This document shows, in pieces, positions 39,153 to 48,463 of a DNA stretch of 64,000 nucleotides. Source of the DNA: Yersinia aleksiciae (lineage in GTDB: Bacteria > Pseudomonadota > Gammaproteobacteria > Enterobacterales > Enterobacteriaceae). Each line of letters begins with the position of its first letter. Position 1 is the first letter of the stretch. Made by a program: the position numbers and the translations under genes. The stretch is from positions 2,892,073-2,956,072 of the forward strand of contig NZ_CP011975.1 in assembly GCF_001047675.1 (NCBI RefSeq), given 5' to 3'. The notes beneath the pieces are model-generated. The model saw only the letters and a list, made by a program, of their open reading frames with translations. It ran no database searches and was not told the DNA's origin.

Positions 39153-39923
39153 CTACTCAGATATATTCCACTTATGCGCCAAGGTGGATTTTGTCTCGCC
39201 AGTTAGCCATTGATTTACTTCTTTTAACAGCGGTTGGTTATCCTTAGACATCATATAAACTTTGTAGCTACCAGTGCCGGGTAATATTTCCGGTGTGGCG
39301 ACACAAAATACTCCCGGCTCTTTGCTCTGGTAATAATCCCCTTCGATCAAGTCAGTAAACATAATATCGGCGCTCTGATCGCGGACACCCTGCAAATTTG
39401 CGACATTATCTTTGGTGCGAATAATCTGGGCTTGTTTGATATTAGCATCGACAAATGATTGATTGGTGCCGCCGGGATTCACAATCACTTTTACCGCTGC
39501 GCGATCAATGGCATCCAGCGTCGGGAATTTTTTGGCTTGCTGGCAGTTGGCGAGGGCAATTTTACCGTTTTTGACCACGGCGCTGGATAAGGCAAATTGT
39601 GCTGCACGGCCCGCTGTCTCGGTGACGCCACCCATGGCGATATCAAACTTATCTGCCACCAAATCGTCCGACAGTGTCGGCCAGCTTGTGGTGACAAAGG
39701 TGACGTTGAGTTTTAGGCTCTCGGCCAGAGACTTTGCCATATCAACATCATAACCGACTAATTGGCCCTGCTTATCATGGAATGCCAAAGGGGCATAATC
39801 GCCAGGCACCCCAATGCGTAACTCCCCGCTTTGCTTAATCTCCTGCCAGCTTTTAGCCAAGACTGGCTGGCCGCTGATTAACGCCACGACCAGGATCCCC
39901 AGAGATAATTTCTTCATTTTCAT
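39153..39923 (-). CDS. Periplasmic PheC-like cyclohexadienyl dehydratase or related solute-binding protein
   Basis: 256 residues with a signal peptide ending in VLA-KS. The fold is the type 3 periplasmic binding protein, but several stretches match the PheC enzyme rather than a transporter component: TSWPTLSDDL, IVNPGGTNQSF, and FTDLIEGD, where the glutamate corresponds to the catalytic Glu173 of Pseudomonas PheC. PheC turns prephenate or arogenate into phenylpyruvate or phenylalanine in the periplasm. No permease or ATPase genes adjoin it, which also favours an enzyme. It ends 42 bases from the convergent reductase gene. Binding protein remains an alternative. Confidence 0.7.
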   Translation of the reverse strand: MKMKKLSLGILVVALISGQPVLAKSWQEIKQSGELRIGVPGDYAPLAFHDKQGQLVGYDVDMAKSLAESLKLNVTFVTTSWPTLSDDLVADKFDIAMGGVTETAGRAAQFALSSAVVKNGKIALANCQQAKKFPTLDAIDRAAVKVIVNPGGTNQSFVDANIKQAQIIRTKDNVANLQGVRDQSADIMFTDLIEGDYYQSKEPGVFCVATPEILPGTGSYKVYMMSKDNQPLLKEVNQWLTGETKSTLAHKWNISE

Positions 39924-40730
39924 TCCTATTATTTTTATAAAAGCGTTCGTAGGATAATCAGGGAGGAATCAGGCGGCGATCTACTCCCTGTTACATTTTG
40001 TTATAAATGAGAATGAGCATAGCTTGAGGGCTTATTTCTAAGCAACGTCTTTTATCCTAAATCTACTCTTTACCAGTCACTGATAATATCGTCCCATGAT
40101 GTTGAGGCCATTTCTACCGGATTCAGTGGCGGCCTCCCTACCTGCTGTTATAAATCAACGGCGCGGCCATCCCAGAATTGATTAACATTAAATACGGCGT
40201 TAAATACGGTCGGGGCATTAATTCCGCCTTTCTGGCCATCGACACCCGTTGAGGTTGCCAGATTATCGACTTCCCCTTTGGAAAGTAGACGGCAGCTTGG
40301 CCTATCGTTGAGATAGCTATTGGCTAGTGATTGTCTGAGAAGCTAAGTGGTGGCAAGCAGGGGTCTTAAACCTCAAATTGAACCCCGTAGTTCTGCCCTG
40401 TTTTGTGATGTATGACACTTCCCCTCGATTTCATCGTGATACTGCTCACAATAAACTGGGCATTTGCCTAAAAAACCCCGTATTTATTGCTGCTTTTGCA
40501 GCGAATTTCCTAATGACTATTCGCTGGTTATCTTCAATACTGAGTAAGTGAAATAACATTCCATTTAAAAAGATCTGACGTTCTAATATGTAAAGTGATT
40601 AAATCATTATTAAAAATAAGGGATTAGTGTTTCTCGCGCCGAGGGATGAAGGCCATTGAGTCAGGAAACACTCGCGAAGCGACCACCGTTTCGATTGAAA
40701 ACGAGATGAACTTTAAAGGCAGGTAATCAG
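39924..40730. other. Gap carrying the peroxidase relic and the promoter of the catabolic cluster
   Basis: 807 bases without an intact gene. Apart from the relic at 40070-40345 there is AT-rich sequence from 40480 that should hold the promoter for the operon starting at 40731. I see no other repeat or gene. Confidence 0.5.
40070..40345 (-). pseudogene. Decayed fragment of a di-haem cytochrome c peroxidase
   Basis: Reading the minus strand in one frame gives a stretch with the peroxidase pattern [14 protein letters not shown] followed by [10 protein letters not shown], then an in-frame stop (40151-40153), then continuing PLNPVEMASTSWDDII to a second stop at 40070-40072. Both parts match consecutive segments of CcpA/YhjA-type peroxidases. 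The haem-binding C-x-x-C-H region upstream is broken (only S-C-R is left) and the rest is missing. It is a relic with no coding role. Confidence 0.75.
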
Positions 40731-41885
40731 GTGAAAATAATCTCAGTAGATGTAACCGTCTTTTCTTATCCCACCCGACGTGTTTCTGATACCGCAGGGC
40801 ATTCGCATCCCGGTGAGGAGTCGCAGGCCAAAATGGCGATGCTGACCTTAACCACCGACGAAGGCGATTGTGGTTATGCTTTTGCTCCTCCCGAAGTCAT
40901 TCGCCCGCACATCATCAATAGCTTCTTTAAAAAAGTGCTGATTGGGCAGAACCCCTTTGACCGTGAGCGGCTGTGGAATGATTTGGTGCACTGGCAGCGG
41001 GGCAGCGCCAATCAATTAACCGATCGGGCGCTGGCGATTGCCGAGCAAGCGATCTGGGATCTGTTAGGGCGCAAGCTGGGCCAGCCCGTTTATAAATTAC
41101 TCGGTGGTTATCGCGATAAAGTGTTGGCCTACGGCAGCACCATGTGTGGTGACGAATTGGCCGATGGCTTATCCACCCCCGATGAGTATGCGCGCTTTGC
41201 TGAGCAACTGGTCGCCAGAGGGTATAAGGGGATTAAGCTGCATACCTGGATGCCGCCGGTCTCCTTTGCGCCGAGTCCACAAATGGATGTCCGTGCTTGT
41301 GCCGCCGTACGCGAAGCGGTGGGGCCGGATATTTCGCTGATGCTCGATGGCTACCACTGGTATAGCCGCAGCGACGCACTCTACATCGGCCGCGAGTTAC
41401 AAAAGTTGAATTTCAGTTGGTTTGAAGAACCGATGGAGGAGCAGAGCATGGCCTCTTATTGTTGGCTGCGGGAGAACCTCCAGATTGACATCATTGGGCC
41501 TGAAAGTCTGGCGGGTAAGTACTTTAGCCGTGCTGACTGGGTGAAAGCCGGTGCCTGCGATATTTTACGCGCCGGTGTTCAGGGTGTGGGTGGCATTACT
41601 CCTTGCTTGAAAGTGGCACATTTGGCGGAATCTTTCGGCATGGATTGCGAAATTCACGGCAACGGCGCACCTAATTTGGCGGTGGTAGGGGCTATCCGTA
41701 ACTGCCGTTGGTATGAGCGCGGGTTACTGCATCCGTTCCTCGATTATGACCAGCCGGCCGCTTACCTCAATAGCATCATCGACCCGATGGACAGTGACGG
41801 TTATGTCTCACTGCCGACACGCCCTGGGTTGGGTGAGGATATCAATTTCGACTATATCGAGGCCCATACCCTAAGCACCGATTAA
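40731..41885 (+). CDS. Enolase-superfamily enzyme, mandelate racemase/acid-sugar dehydratase subgroup
   Basis: 384 residues starting at GTG 40731 with AAAGGCAGGT upstream. Metal ligands appear in order: Asp in LMLDGYHW, Glu in FEEPMEEQ and Glu in IGPESLAG. On one face a lysine and histidine sit in GIKLHTW, and on the other the Asp of CDILRAG and His of CEIHGNG form the dyad typical of the mandelate racemase subgroup. Such enzymes racemise or dehydrate hydroxy acids. It heads a transport and hydrolase cluster, so it probably acts on an imported organic acid. Substrate not predictable. Confidence 0.85.
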   Translation: MKIISVDVTVFSYPTRRVSDTAGHSHPGEESQAKMAMLTLTTDEGDCGYAFAPPEVIRPHIINSFFKKVLIGQNPFDRERLWNDLVHWQRGSANQLTDRALAIAEQAIWDLLGRKLGQPVYKLLGGYRDKVLAYGSTMCGDELADGLSTPDEYARFAEQLVARGYKGIKLHTWMPPVSFAPSPQMDVRACAAVREAVGPDISLMLDGYHWYSRSDALYIGRELQKLNFSWFEEPMEEQSMASYCWLRENLQIDIIGPESLAGKYFSRADWVKAGACDILRAGVQGVGGITPCLKVAHLAESFGMDCEIHGNGAPNLAVVGAIRNCRWYERGLLHPFLDYDQPAAYLNSIIDPMDSDGYVSLPTRPGLGEDINFDYIEAHTLSTD

Positions 41886-41998
41886 CCTTTAGCTCACTCG
41901 CTAACCGGCAACACTACTGTCTTTGGGTCATAGTAACCCGTTGTATTGACTATAAAAACAAGCATTCAGATCTAGTCTTTTCTTACCGGAGATGGTCC

Positions 41999-43609
41999 AT
42001 GAACGCGATAATAATAGTTAGAACACTCCTCCTTACCCTGTTGGTCACACTGACGTCGGCTGGCGTCAGTGTGGCTAAAACGCCCGATGACCAACTGATT
42101 GTTGGCATGAATATGAATAACCTGCTGTCTCTCGATCCGGCAGCCATGACGGGCAATGATGCAGTTTCTATCATTGTTAATCTGTATGACTCATTGGTGG
42201 AGCTGGATCCACATACGCCGAGTAAAGTGCTGCCCGGCGCGGCCACAGCATGGAAAATCAGTGATGACGGCAAGTTAATCACCTTTACCCTGCGGGATGG
42301 CATGAAATTCCACTCTGGCAATCCGGTGACGGCAGCTGATTTTGCCTGGTCAATGAATCGCCTGATGCACCTCAATCTGGCGCAAGCCACCACCTGGAAA
42401 TCCTACGGTTTCACCGCCGATAACGTCGAGCAACTGATTCGCGCCAAAGATCCCTTAACGGTGGAGATTGAGCTGCCTAAACCGACAGATCCGAAACTGG
42501 TGATCTACTCATTGGGCACCTTGGGCAGTGGTTCGATTCTGGATCGCGCCACTGTGATGCAACATGAGAAAAATGGCGATTGGGGCAATGGCTGGCTGAC
42601 CACCAATGAAGCGGGTTCTGGCCCCTTCAAGCTGGATGTCTGGCAGGCGAAAGATGTCCTACGCATGAGTCGGGTAGAGAACTACTGGCAGGGGGATGCC
42701 AAGATCAAACGGGCGATATTCCGCCACATGACGGAGTCACAGGCGCTGCGTTTAATGATCGAGAAAGGCGATATTGATATTGCCAGTGGCATGTCGGTGC
42801 CGGATATCAACGCGCTGAAAAGTCACCCAGACATCAAGGTCGACGAAGTCCAGCGCGGCACCATCTATTATGTTGCCATGAGCCTGAAGGAGCCCCACTT
42901 CGCCAATCCTAAAGTGCGCGAAGCGGTACGTTACCTGATTGATTATGATGGCATTAATAGCACTATTATGCCGGGTTACGGGATATCTCATCAGCGCCCG
43001 ATTCAGAAAGGGATGGATGTCACCCTGCCGGATCCTGGCTATAAACTGGATGTGGCGAAAGCCAAGGGGCTGCTAGCTGAAGCGGGCTATCCAGAGGGTT
43101 TCACCACCACTCTGCGCGTGCTCTCTGATCCACCGTTCATCAATGTAGCGACGTCCGTGCAATCCACACTGGCACAGGCGGGGATTCAGGCCAAAATTCT
43201 GACCGGCACAGGCAATCAGGTCTATGGCGCAATGCGCGATCGTCAATTCGACATGCTGGTTGGCCGTGGCGGTGGCGGTGTTGATCCACATCCTCACTCT
43301 AGCCTGCGCTCGATTGCCTATAACCCCGATAACAGTGATGCCGCTAAGTTGACCAACTTCCAGGGCTGGCGCACCTCGTTCTACGATAAGCAGCTTAACG
43401 ATCTGATTGATAACGCGTTAATCGAGAAAGATCCGGTCAAACAGAAGCAAATGTACATTGAAGTTCAGCAGCGCTATGACGCGCTATACCCTGCCATTTT
43501 ACCGATCTCACAAATGGTTGATTCCGTTGTGGTGCGCAAAGATGTGATGGATTACGTGCCGCACCCGTCAACCACGACCCGCCTGCTACAGGTGTATAAG
43601 CAGCGATAA
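41999..43609 (+). CDS. Peptide/nickel-type ABC transporter substrate-binding protein (SBP family 5)
   Basis: 536 residues with a signal peptide ending in VSVA-KT. The family signature SLDPAAMTGNDAVSIIVNLYDSLVEL and the later GMKFHSGNPVTAADFAWSMNRL and GSGPFKL are clear. It should bind the solute in the periplasm and pass it to the two permeases and two ATPases that follow. The family takes peptides, opines, sugars and nickel; no specificity residue can be read here. Confidence 0.92.
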   Translation: MNAIIIVRTLLLTLLVTLTSAGVSVAKTPDDQLIVGMNMNNLLSLDPAAMTGNDAVSIIVNLYDSLVELDPHTPSKVLPGAATAWKISDDGKLITFTLRDGMKFHSGNPVTAADFAWSMNRLMHLNLAQATTWKSYGFTADNVEQLIRAKDPLTVEIELPKPTDPKLVIYSLGTLGSGSILDRATVMQHEKNGDWGNGWLTTNEAGSGPFKLDVWQAKDVLRMSRVENYWQGDAKIKRAIFRHMTESQALRLMIEKGDIDIASGMSVPDINALKSHPDIKVDEVQRGTIYYVAMSLKEPHFANPKVREAVRYLIDYDGINSTIMPGYGISHQRPIQKGMDVTLPDPGYKLDVAKAKGLLAEAGYPEGFTTTLRVLSDPPFINVATSVQSTLAQAGIQAKILTGTGNQVYGAMRDRQFDMLVGRGGGGVDPHPHSSLRSIAYNPDNSDAAKLTNFQGWRTSFYDKQLNDLIDNALIEKDPVKQKQMYIEVQQRYDALYPAILPISQMVDSVVVRKDVMDYVPHPSTTTRLLQVYKQR

Positions 43610-43670
43610 CTCACTGCACGCAACCTAAGGGGCAGGGCGCCGTGTGCCTTGTCCATTTCGGGAGGATAGC

Positions 43671-44711
43671 ATGAAGCTTTCAGACTGGTTGGCCCCCCAT
43701 GGTGTCGCACGGCGTTTATCAAAACGCATTTTGCAAGTGGCGGTGACCCTATTCGGCTTATTGATTCTGACTTTTATTATTGGGCGGGTGATGCCGATCG
43801 ATCCGGTATTGGCGATTGTCGGCCAAGATGCGGATCAAAGCACCTATCAGCAGGTTTACCTGCAACTGGGGCTGGATAAGCCGCTTTGGACGCAATTCTT
43901 TATCTATTTTAACTCGCTGATCCACGGTGACCTCGGCAATGCCTTGCTGACCGGCCGGCCGGTGGTGGATGACATCATCCGCGTCTTCCCCGCCACCATC
44001 GAACTGGCGACCATGGCGATTCTGGTGGGGGCCGGTCTGGGGATTCCGCTGGGGGTGATGGCTGCTGCGCGACGCGGCAAATTTGCTGACTATGTGGTGC
44101 GTTTTATCAGTCTGGTGGGCTACTCAACGCCGATCTTCTGGGTCGGCATGATGGGGCTGCTGGTGTTCTACGCCTGGCTAAACTGGGTGGGCGGTGCCGG
44201 GCGGGTCGATATGGCTTATGACGGTCTGGTGGATCGCCGCACCGGCTTGCTGTTGATTGACTCGGCGCTGGCGGGAGAGTGGGAGGTGTTCCGCAGCGCA
44301 CTCAATCATCTGGTGCTGCCTGCCACTATTCTCGGCTTCCACTCACTGGCCTATATCAGCCGCATGACCCGCAGTTTTATGCTGGCGCAGCTGTCGCAGG
44401 AGTACATTATCACCGCCAAAGTGAAGGGTTTATCTGAGTTTCAGGTGCTGTGGGGCCATGCGTTCCGCAATATTCTGGTGCAACTGCTGACGGTGGTCGC
44501 ACTGGCCTACGGCTCACTACTGGAAGGTGCGGTACTGATCGAAACCGTCTTCTCGTGGCCCGGTTTTGGCTCCTATCTGACCGGCAGTTTACTGCTCGGT
44601 GATATGAATGCGGTGATGGGGTGTGTGTTGCTGGTTGGCTTGATCTTCGTTTCACTGAATTTACTGTCTGACATGCTGTATCAGATCTTTGACCCGAGGA
44701 CGAATCAATGA
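43671..44711 (+). CDS. Peptide-type ABC transporter permease (DppB-like)
   Basis: 346 residues from ATG 43671 (GGGAGGAT upstream). Six hydrophobic segments and the N-terminal LTFIIGRVMPIDPVLAIVG plus LGLDKPLWTQFFIYFNSLIHGDLG are typical of DppB/OppB. The EAA loop reads KVKGLSEFQVLWGHAFRNIL. It overlaps the next permease by four bases. Confidence 0.93.
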   Translation: MKLSDWLAPHGVARRLSKRILQVAVTLFGLLILTFIIGRVMPIDPVLAIVGQDADQSTYQQVYLQLGLDKPLWTQFFIYFNSLIHGDLGNALLTGRPVVDDIIRVFPATIELATMAILVGAGLGIPLGVMAAARRGKFADYVVRFISLVGYSTPIFWVGMMGLLVFYAWLNWVGGAGRVDMAYDGLVDRRTGLLLIDSALAGEWEVFRSALNHLVLPATILGFHSLAYISRMTRSFMLAQLSQEYIITAKVKGLSEFQVLWGHAFRNILVQLLTVVALAYGSLLEGAVLIETVFSWPGFGSYLTGSLLLGDMNAVMGCVLLVGLIFVSLNLLSDMLYQIFDPRTNQ

Positions 44712-45616
44712 TGCTTTCCTCTGAACCCGATAACACCGTGATACGCCCTGAGCGCAACAGGCAGGGCTGGAAGCGCGGACTACGGCGGGTGCTGAACTTT
44801 ATGCGCACCTTAATGAAAAACCCGCTCACCGCCATCGGCGTCTCCATCATCGGCTTGCTACTGGTGGTGGCCTTCTTTGCCCCTTGGTTGGCGACCCATG
44901 ATCCGCTGGTGCAAGATCTCGGCAATGCTTTGCAAGCGCCGGGTAGCCAACATTGGTTTGGCACCGATGAGTTTGGCCGTGATCAATACAGCCGACTGAT
45001 TTATGGCGCTCGCACCACCTTGTATATCGTGGCGTTAGTATCAGTGACTGTCGGGCCAATCGGGCTATTACTTGGCGTGGTGGCAGGCTATTTCGGCGGT
45101 AAAGTCGACAGTATTCTGATGCGCATTACCGATATTTTTATCTCCTTCCCCAGCTTGGTGCTGGCACTGGCTTTTGTCGCCGCCTTAGGCCCCGGTCTGG
45201 AGCATGTGGTGATTGCAATAACTTTAACTGCGTGGCCGCCCATTGCCCGTCTGGCAAGGGCTGAGACTCTCTCTTTACGTAATGCCGATTTCGTCTCAGC
45301 GGTAAAATTGCAGGGGGCATCGCCGTTGCGAATCTTGTTGCGCCATATCGTGCCACTCTGTCTGCCGTCGGTGATCATCCGTATCACCATGAACATGGCC
45401 GGTATTATTTTGACCGCCGCCGGTTTGGGCTTCCTCGGCTTGGGCGCTCAGCCACCGGATCCGGAGTGGGGAGCGATGATCTCCAGTGGCCGTCGCTACA
45501 TGATGGAGTGCTGGTGGTTAGTGACAATCCCGGGGCTGGCGATCCTGCTGAACAGTTTGGCGTTTAACTTCCTAGGAGATGGCCTACGTGACATTCTCGA
45601 TCCCAGAACAGAATAA
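44708..45616 (+). CDS. Peptide-type ABC transporter permease (DppC-like)
   Basis: 302 residues. The DppC/OppC pattern is visible: LMKNPLTAIGVSIIG, HWFGTDEFGRDQYSRLIYGARTTL, the coupling loop AVKLQGASPLRILLRHIVP, and the C-terminal LGAQPPDPEWGAMISSGR. It pairs with the preceding permease in one inner membrane complex. Confidence 0.93.
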   Translation: MMLSSEPDNTVIRPERNRQGWKRGLRRVLNFMRTLMKNPLTAIGVSIIGLLLVVAFFAPWLATHDPLVQDLGNALQAPGSQHWFGTDEFGRDQYSRLIYGARTTLYIVALVSVTVGPIGLLLGVVAGYFGGKVDSILMRITDIFISFPSLVLALAFVAALGPGLEHVVIAITLTAWPPIARLARAETLSLRNADFVSAVKLQGASPLRILLRHIVPLCLPSVIIRITMNMAGIILTAAGLGFLGLGAQPPDPEWGAMISSGRRYMMECWWLVTIPGLAILLNSLAFNFLGDGLRDILDPRTE

Positions 45617-46454
45617 ATCAGTGCCCTTGCTGGAAGTGGACGACCTGCGGGTCAGCTTCGTCAATGGTAAACAGGTGACTGACGCGGTGCGTGGTGTCTC
45701 CTTTGCGCTCGGCAAAGAGAAACTGGCGATTGTCGGTGAGTCCGGCTCGGGTAAATCGACCGTCGGCAGGGCGCTGCTCAAGCTGCATCCGGGCAGTGCG
45801 CAGATCTGTGCCAACAGGTTGCGCTTTGCTGAAGTGGATCTCTTGCGTGCCAGCGAAGCCAAAATGCGCGAGGTGCGCGGCAAGCGGATGTCGATGATTA
45901 TGCAGGACCCAAAATACTCATTGAATCCGGTGGTTTGTGTCGGTGATCAGGTGGCGGAAGCCTATCTGGCGCACCATAAAGTCTCACGACAGGAGGCGCG
46001 GGATCGGGTGCTATCGATGTTCGAAGTGGTGCGTATCCGCCAACCGCAGCGGGTGTACAGCCTCTATCCGCACGAAGTCTCTGGCGGCCAAGGGCAGCGC
46101 ATCATGATCGCGATGATGCTGATCACCGGTCCAGAGATGGTGATCGCCGATGAGCCAACCTCAGCACTGGATGTCTCGGTGCGGTTACAGGTGCTGGCGA
46201 TGCTCGATGATCTGGTACAAGAGCGCGGGCTGGGGCTTATTTTCATCAGCCACGATATCAATCTGGTGCGCAGCTTCTGTGATCGGGTACTGGTGATGTA
46301 TGCCGGACGGGTGGTGGAGTCCATTGCCGCTGGTGACCTCGAACATGCGCAACACCCCTACACCCGTGGTTTGCTCAATGCGCTGCCGGATCTGAATAAT
46401 CGCCGTGATCGTTTGCCTGTGATGGTACGCGATCCCGCCTGGATGAAGGGTTAA
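45588..46454 (+). CDS. Peptide-type ABC transporter ATP-binding protein (DppD-like)
   Basis: 288 residues from GTG 45588, nine bases after AGGAG; an in-frame ATG at 45579 abuts that site and is less likely. Walker A is GESGSGKSTVG, the signature VSGGQGQR, Walker B MVIADEPTSALD. The C-terminus is shorter than in DppD, and the cysteine-containing end found in many DppD/OppD proteins is not evident. It overlaps the permease gene. Confidence 0.92.
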   Translation: MTFSIPEQNKSVPLLEVDDLRVSFVNGKQVTDAVRGVSFALGKEKLAIVGESGSGKSTVGRALLKLHPGSAQICANRLRFAEVDLLRASEAKMREVRGKRMSMIMQDPKYSLNPVVCVGDQVAEAYLAHHKVSRQEARDRVLSMFEVVRIRQPQRVYSLYPHEVSGGQGQRIMIAMMLITGPEMVIADEPTSALDVSVRLQVLAMLDDLVQERGLGLIFISHDINLVRSFCDRVLVMYAGRVVESIAAGDLEHAQHPYTRGLLNALPDLNNRRDRLPVMVRDPAWMKG

Positions 46455-46464
46455 GGAGCCTGCT

Positions 46465-47256
46465 ATGTCTGCAAACGTGATGATTGAAATCAATAATCTT
46501 AACCTGATCTTTGGCGAGGGTAGCCAGCAAAATCAGGTGCTATTTGATGTTAATCTGGCAGTAAAAAATGGTGAGATTTTTGGTTTGGTCGGGGAGTCTG
46601 GTTCCGGTAAAACCACGGTGCTGAAATGTCTGGCGGGGCTATTTAACCACTGGACGGGGCAGTTGACCCTCAACCAAATTCCCTTGGCGCACCGCATTGA
46701 GCGCGATCGTTGCCGTCATGTCCAGATGGTGTTTCAAGACCCTTATGGGTCGCTGCATCCGCGTCATACCGTCGAATACATTCTTTCTGAGCCGCTGATG
46801 ATCCACGGCATCGGTGACCGCGACCAGCGGATTGATACGATTCTGGAGAAGGTGGGCCTCAACAGCCTGTTTCGCCAGCGCTATCCCCATCAGCTCTCCG
46901 GCGGTCAGCGCCAGCGGGTTGCTATTGCGCGGGCGCTGATTCTGGAGCCACGTGTCTTGCTGCTGGATGAGCCAACCTCGGCGCTGGATGTGTCGGTGCA
47001 GGCAGAAATTCTGAATCTGCTGGCTGAACTGCAACAGCGGGAGAAGCTGACGTATCTGATGGTAACCCATGATTTAGGGGTGATCGCCCACCTTTGCCAT
47101 CGGGTGGCGGTGATGCAACATGGCCGAATTCTGGAAACCCTGAACACCGCAGATTTAACCACCGACTGCGAAAAAACTGCCTATACCCATATGCTGGTGG
47201 ACGCCAGCCGCCAATACAGCCGCGATCTAGCACAAAAAGCGGCTGAAATGTCCTAA
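46465..47256 (+). CDS. Peptide-type ABC transporter ATP-binding protein (DppF-like)
   Basis: 263 residues with TAAGGAG before the ATG. Walker A GESGSGKTTVL, Q-loop VFQDPYGSLHPRHTV, signature LSGGQRQR and Walker B VLLLDEPTSALD are intact. It completes the five-part importer. A hairpin follows at 47265-47286. Confidence 0.93.
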   Translation: MSANVMIEINNLNLIFGEGSQQNQVLFDVNLAVKNGEIFGLVGESGSGKTTVLKCLAGLFNHWTGQLTLNQIPLAHRIERDRCRHVQMVFQDPYGSLHPRHTVEYILSEPLMIHGIGDRDQRIDTILEKVGLNSLFRQRYPHQLSGGQRQRVAIARALILEPRVLLLDEPTSALDVSVQAEILNLLAELQQREKLTYLMVTHDLGVIAHLCHRVAVMQHGRILETLNTADLTTDCEKTAYTHMLVDASRQYSRDLAQKAAEMS

Positions 47257-47264
47257 CCCACACT

Positions 47265-47286
47265 GGCGCTTCTGGTTGGAAGCGCC
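47265..47286 (+). terminator. Hairpin after the peptide-type importer
   Basis: GGCGCTTC and GAAGCGCC form a perfect eight-pair stem with loop TGGTTG, 9 bases past the stop. No T run follows, so it may be an attenuator or processing site rather than a full terminator. Confidence 0.45.
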
Positions 47287-47594
47287 GACGTCCATTGCTG
47301 GTTCTCCAGCCCGCCCTGTTATCGCGATGCACAGAAAGAGCGCAATTTTGCACTTTTACTGTGCGTTAACTGTGCACCGCGTCATCATCTTGGCTGACTT
47401 CCCGGCCACTTTTCCGCTTTAGCGACTTTCGGTCGTCAAGCAGTAACCAAAAAATATCGCTTCTATTACAGGTCGTTATACATCCTGATTTCATTTTATG
47501 GCCCACTTTTTTGTGGATGGCATAGTTCATGCTTATGTCATTACATTCAAGTCACTTGAATACACTTCACACCACTTTAAATAGGGCGGCAATC
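47287..47594. promoter_or_regulatory. Gap before the amino-acid-type importer
   Basis: About 310 bases without a gene, probably holding a separate promoter. GCACAG at 47329-47334 and CTGTGC at 47359-47364 form a spaced inverted repeat, with a further CTGTGC at about 47370-47375; these could be operator half-sites, for example for the XRE-cupin regulator, but this is a guess. Confidence 0.3.
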
Positions 47595-48452
47595 ATGACA
47601 CGACGTAAACAGGCAATACCTCTGTGCTGGGCAATGCTGTGTGCTGCCAGCGTATTCTCTGCGACTGCTCATAGCGCAGATCTGCTGGATCGCATTAAAA
47701 CCGACAAGACGATGACCATCGCCACAGAAGCGCGCTATGCGCCGTTTGAGTCGGTAGAGAATGGCAAGATAGTGGGTTATGACGTTGATTTAATGAACCA
47801 TATCTTGAATAAAAGCCTGCCGGGTGTGGAGGTCAAACAGCTTGATTTACCTTTCCAGGGCATCTTACCGGGTCTGGATGCCAAAAAATTCGATTTCGTG
47901 GTGACCGCCGTGACAGTGAACAAACAGCGCATGGATCACTTCGCCTTTACCGTGCCGATTGCCGAATCTACCGTGGCGTTGCTCAAGCGTGATAACGACA
48001 GCTCGATCAGCACGTTAGAGGATCTGAATGGCAAGATTGTTGGCTCACAAGCCGGTTCCGGTCAGCTTCAGATACTGCAAGAGTTTAACGAAAAACTGAA
48101 AGCCAGCGGCAAGCCAGGCCTCAAAGAGATCAAGCAGTATGTCTCTTTCGATGAGGCCTATGCCGATTTGGCTAACAAGCGCCTGGATGGTGTCGCCCAA
48201 TCACTGGCAAACCTTGGCCCATTAATCAAAACCCGTCCGGGGGTCTTTACCACCTTGAAACCGATGTTAGGGCCAACCACCTATTTTGGCTGGGTCGGAC
48301 GTAAGGGGGACGACAGCGCCACGTTAGTCAAACTGTTCAGTGACGGCATCAGCGAGGCCAACCGTGACGGCACCATGAAAGCGTTACAGCAAAAATGGTT
48401 TGGCTTCGTGATGGATGTGCCTGCTGATCAGATGCCCGCCCCCAGCTTGTAA
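47595..48452 (+). CDS. Amino-acid-type ABC transporter substrate-binding protein (SBP family 3)
   Basis: 285 residues from ATG 47595; the signal peptide ends in AHS-AD near residue 31. The mature start KTMTIATEARYAPFESVENGKIVGYDVDLMNHI and the later GSQAGSGQLQIL are typical of polar amino acid binding proteins. It is followed by two permeases and an ATPase of the same system. Specificity unknown. Confidence 0.92.
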   Translation: MTRRKQAIPLCWAMLCAASVFSATAHSADLLDRIKTDKTMTIATEARYAPFESVENGKIVGYDVDLMNHILNKSLPGVEVKQLDLPFQGILPGLDAKKFDFVVTAVTVNKQRMDHFAFTVPIAESTVALLKRDNDSSISTLEDLNGKIVGSQAGSGQLQILQEFNEKLKASGKPGLKEIKQYVSFDEAYADLANKRLDGVAQSLANLGPLIKTRPGVFTTLKPMLGPTTYFGWVGRKGDDSATLVKLFSDGISEANRDGTMKALQQKWFGFVMDVPADQMPAPSL

Positions 48453-48463
48453 GAGGAGAGATT

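Noticed and set aside
39990..40020. Fur-box-like sequence (AAATGAGAATGAGCAT) upstream of the PheC-like gene
   Set aside because: Too many mismatches to the Fur consensus, and no iron-related gene follows.
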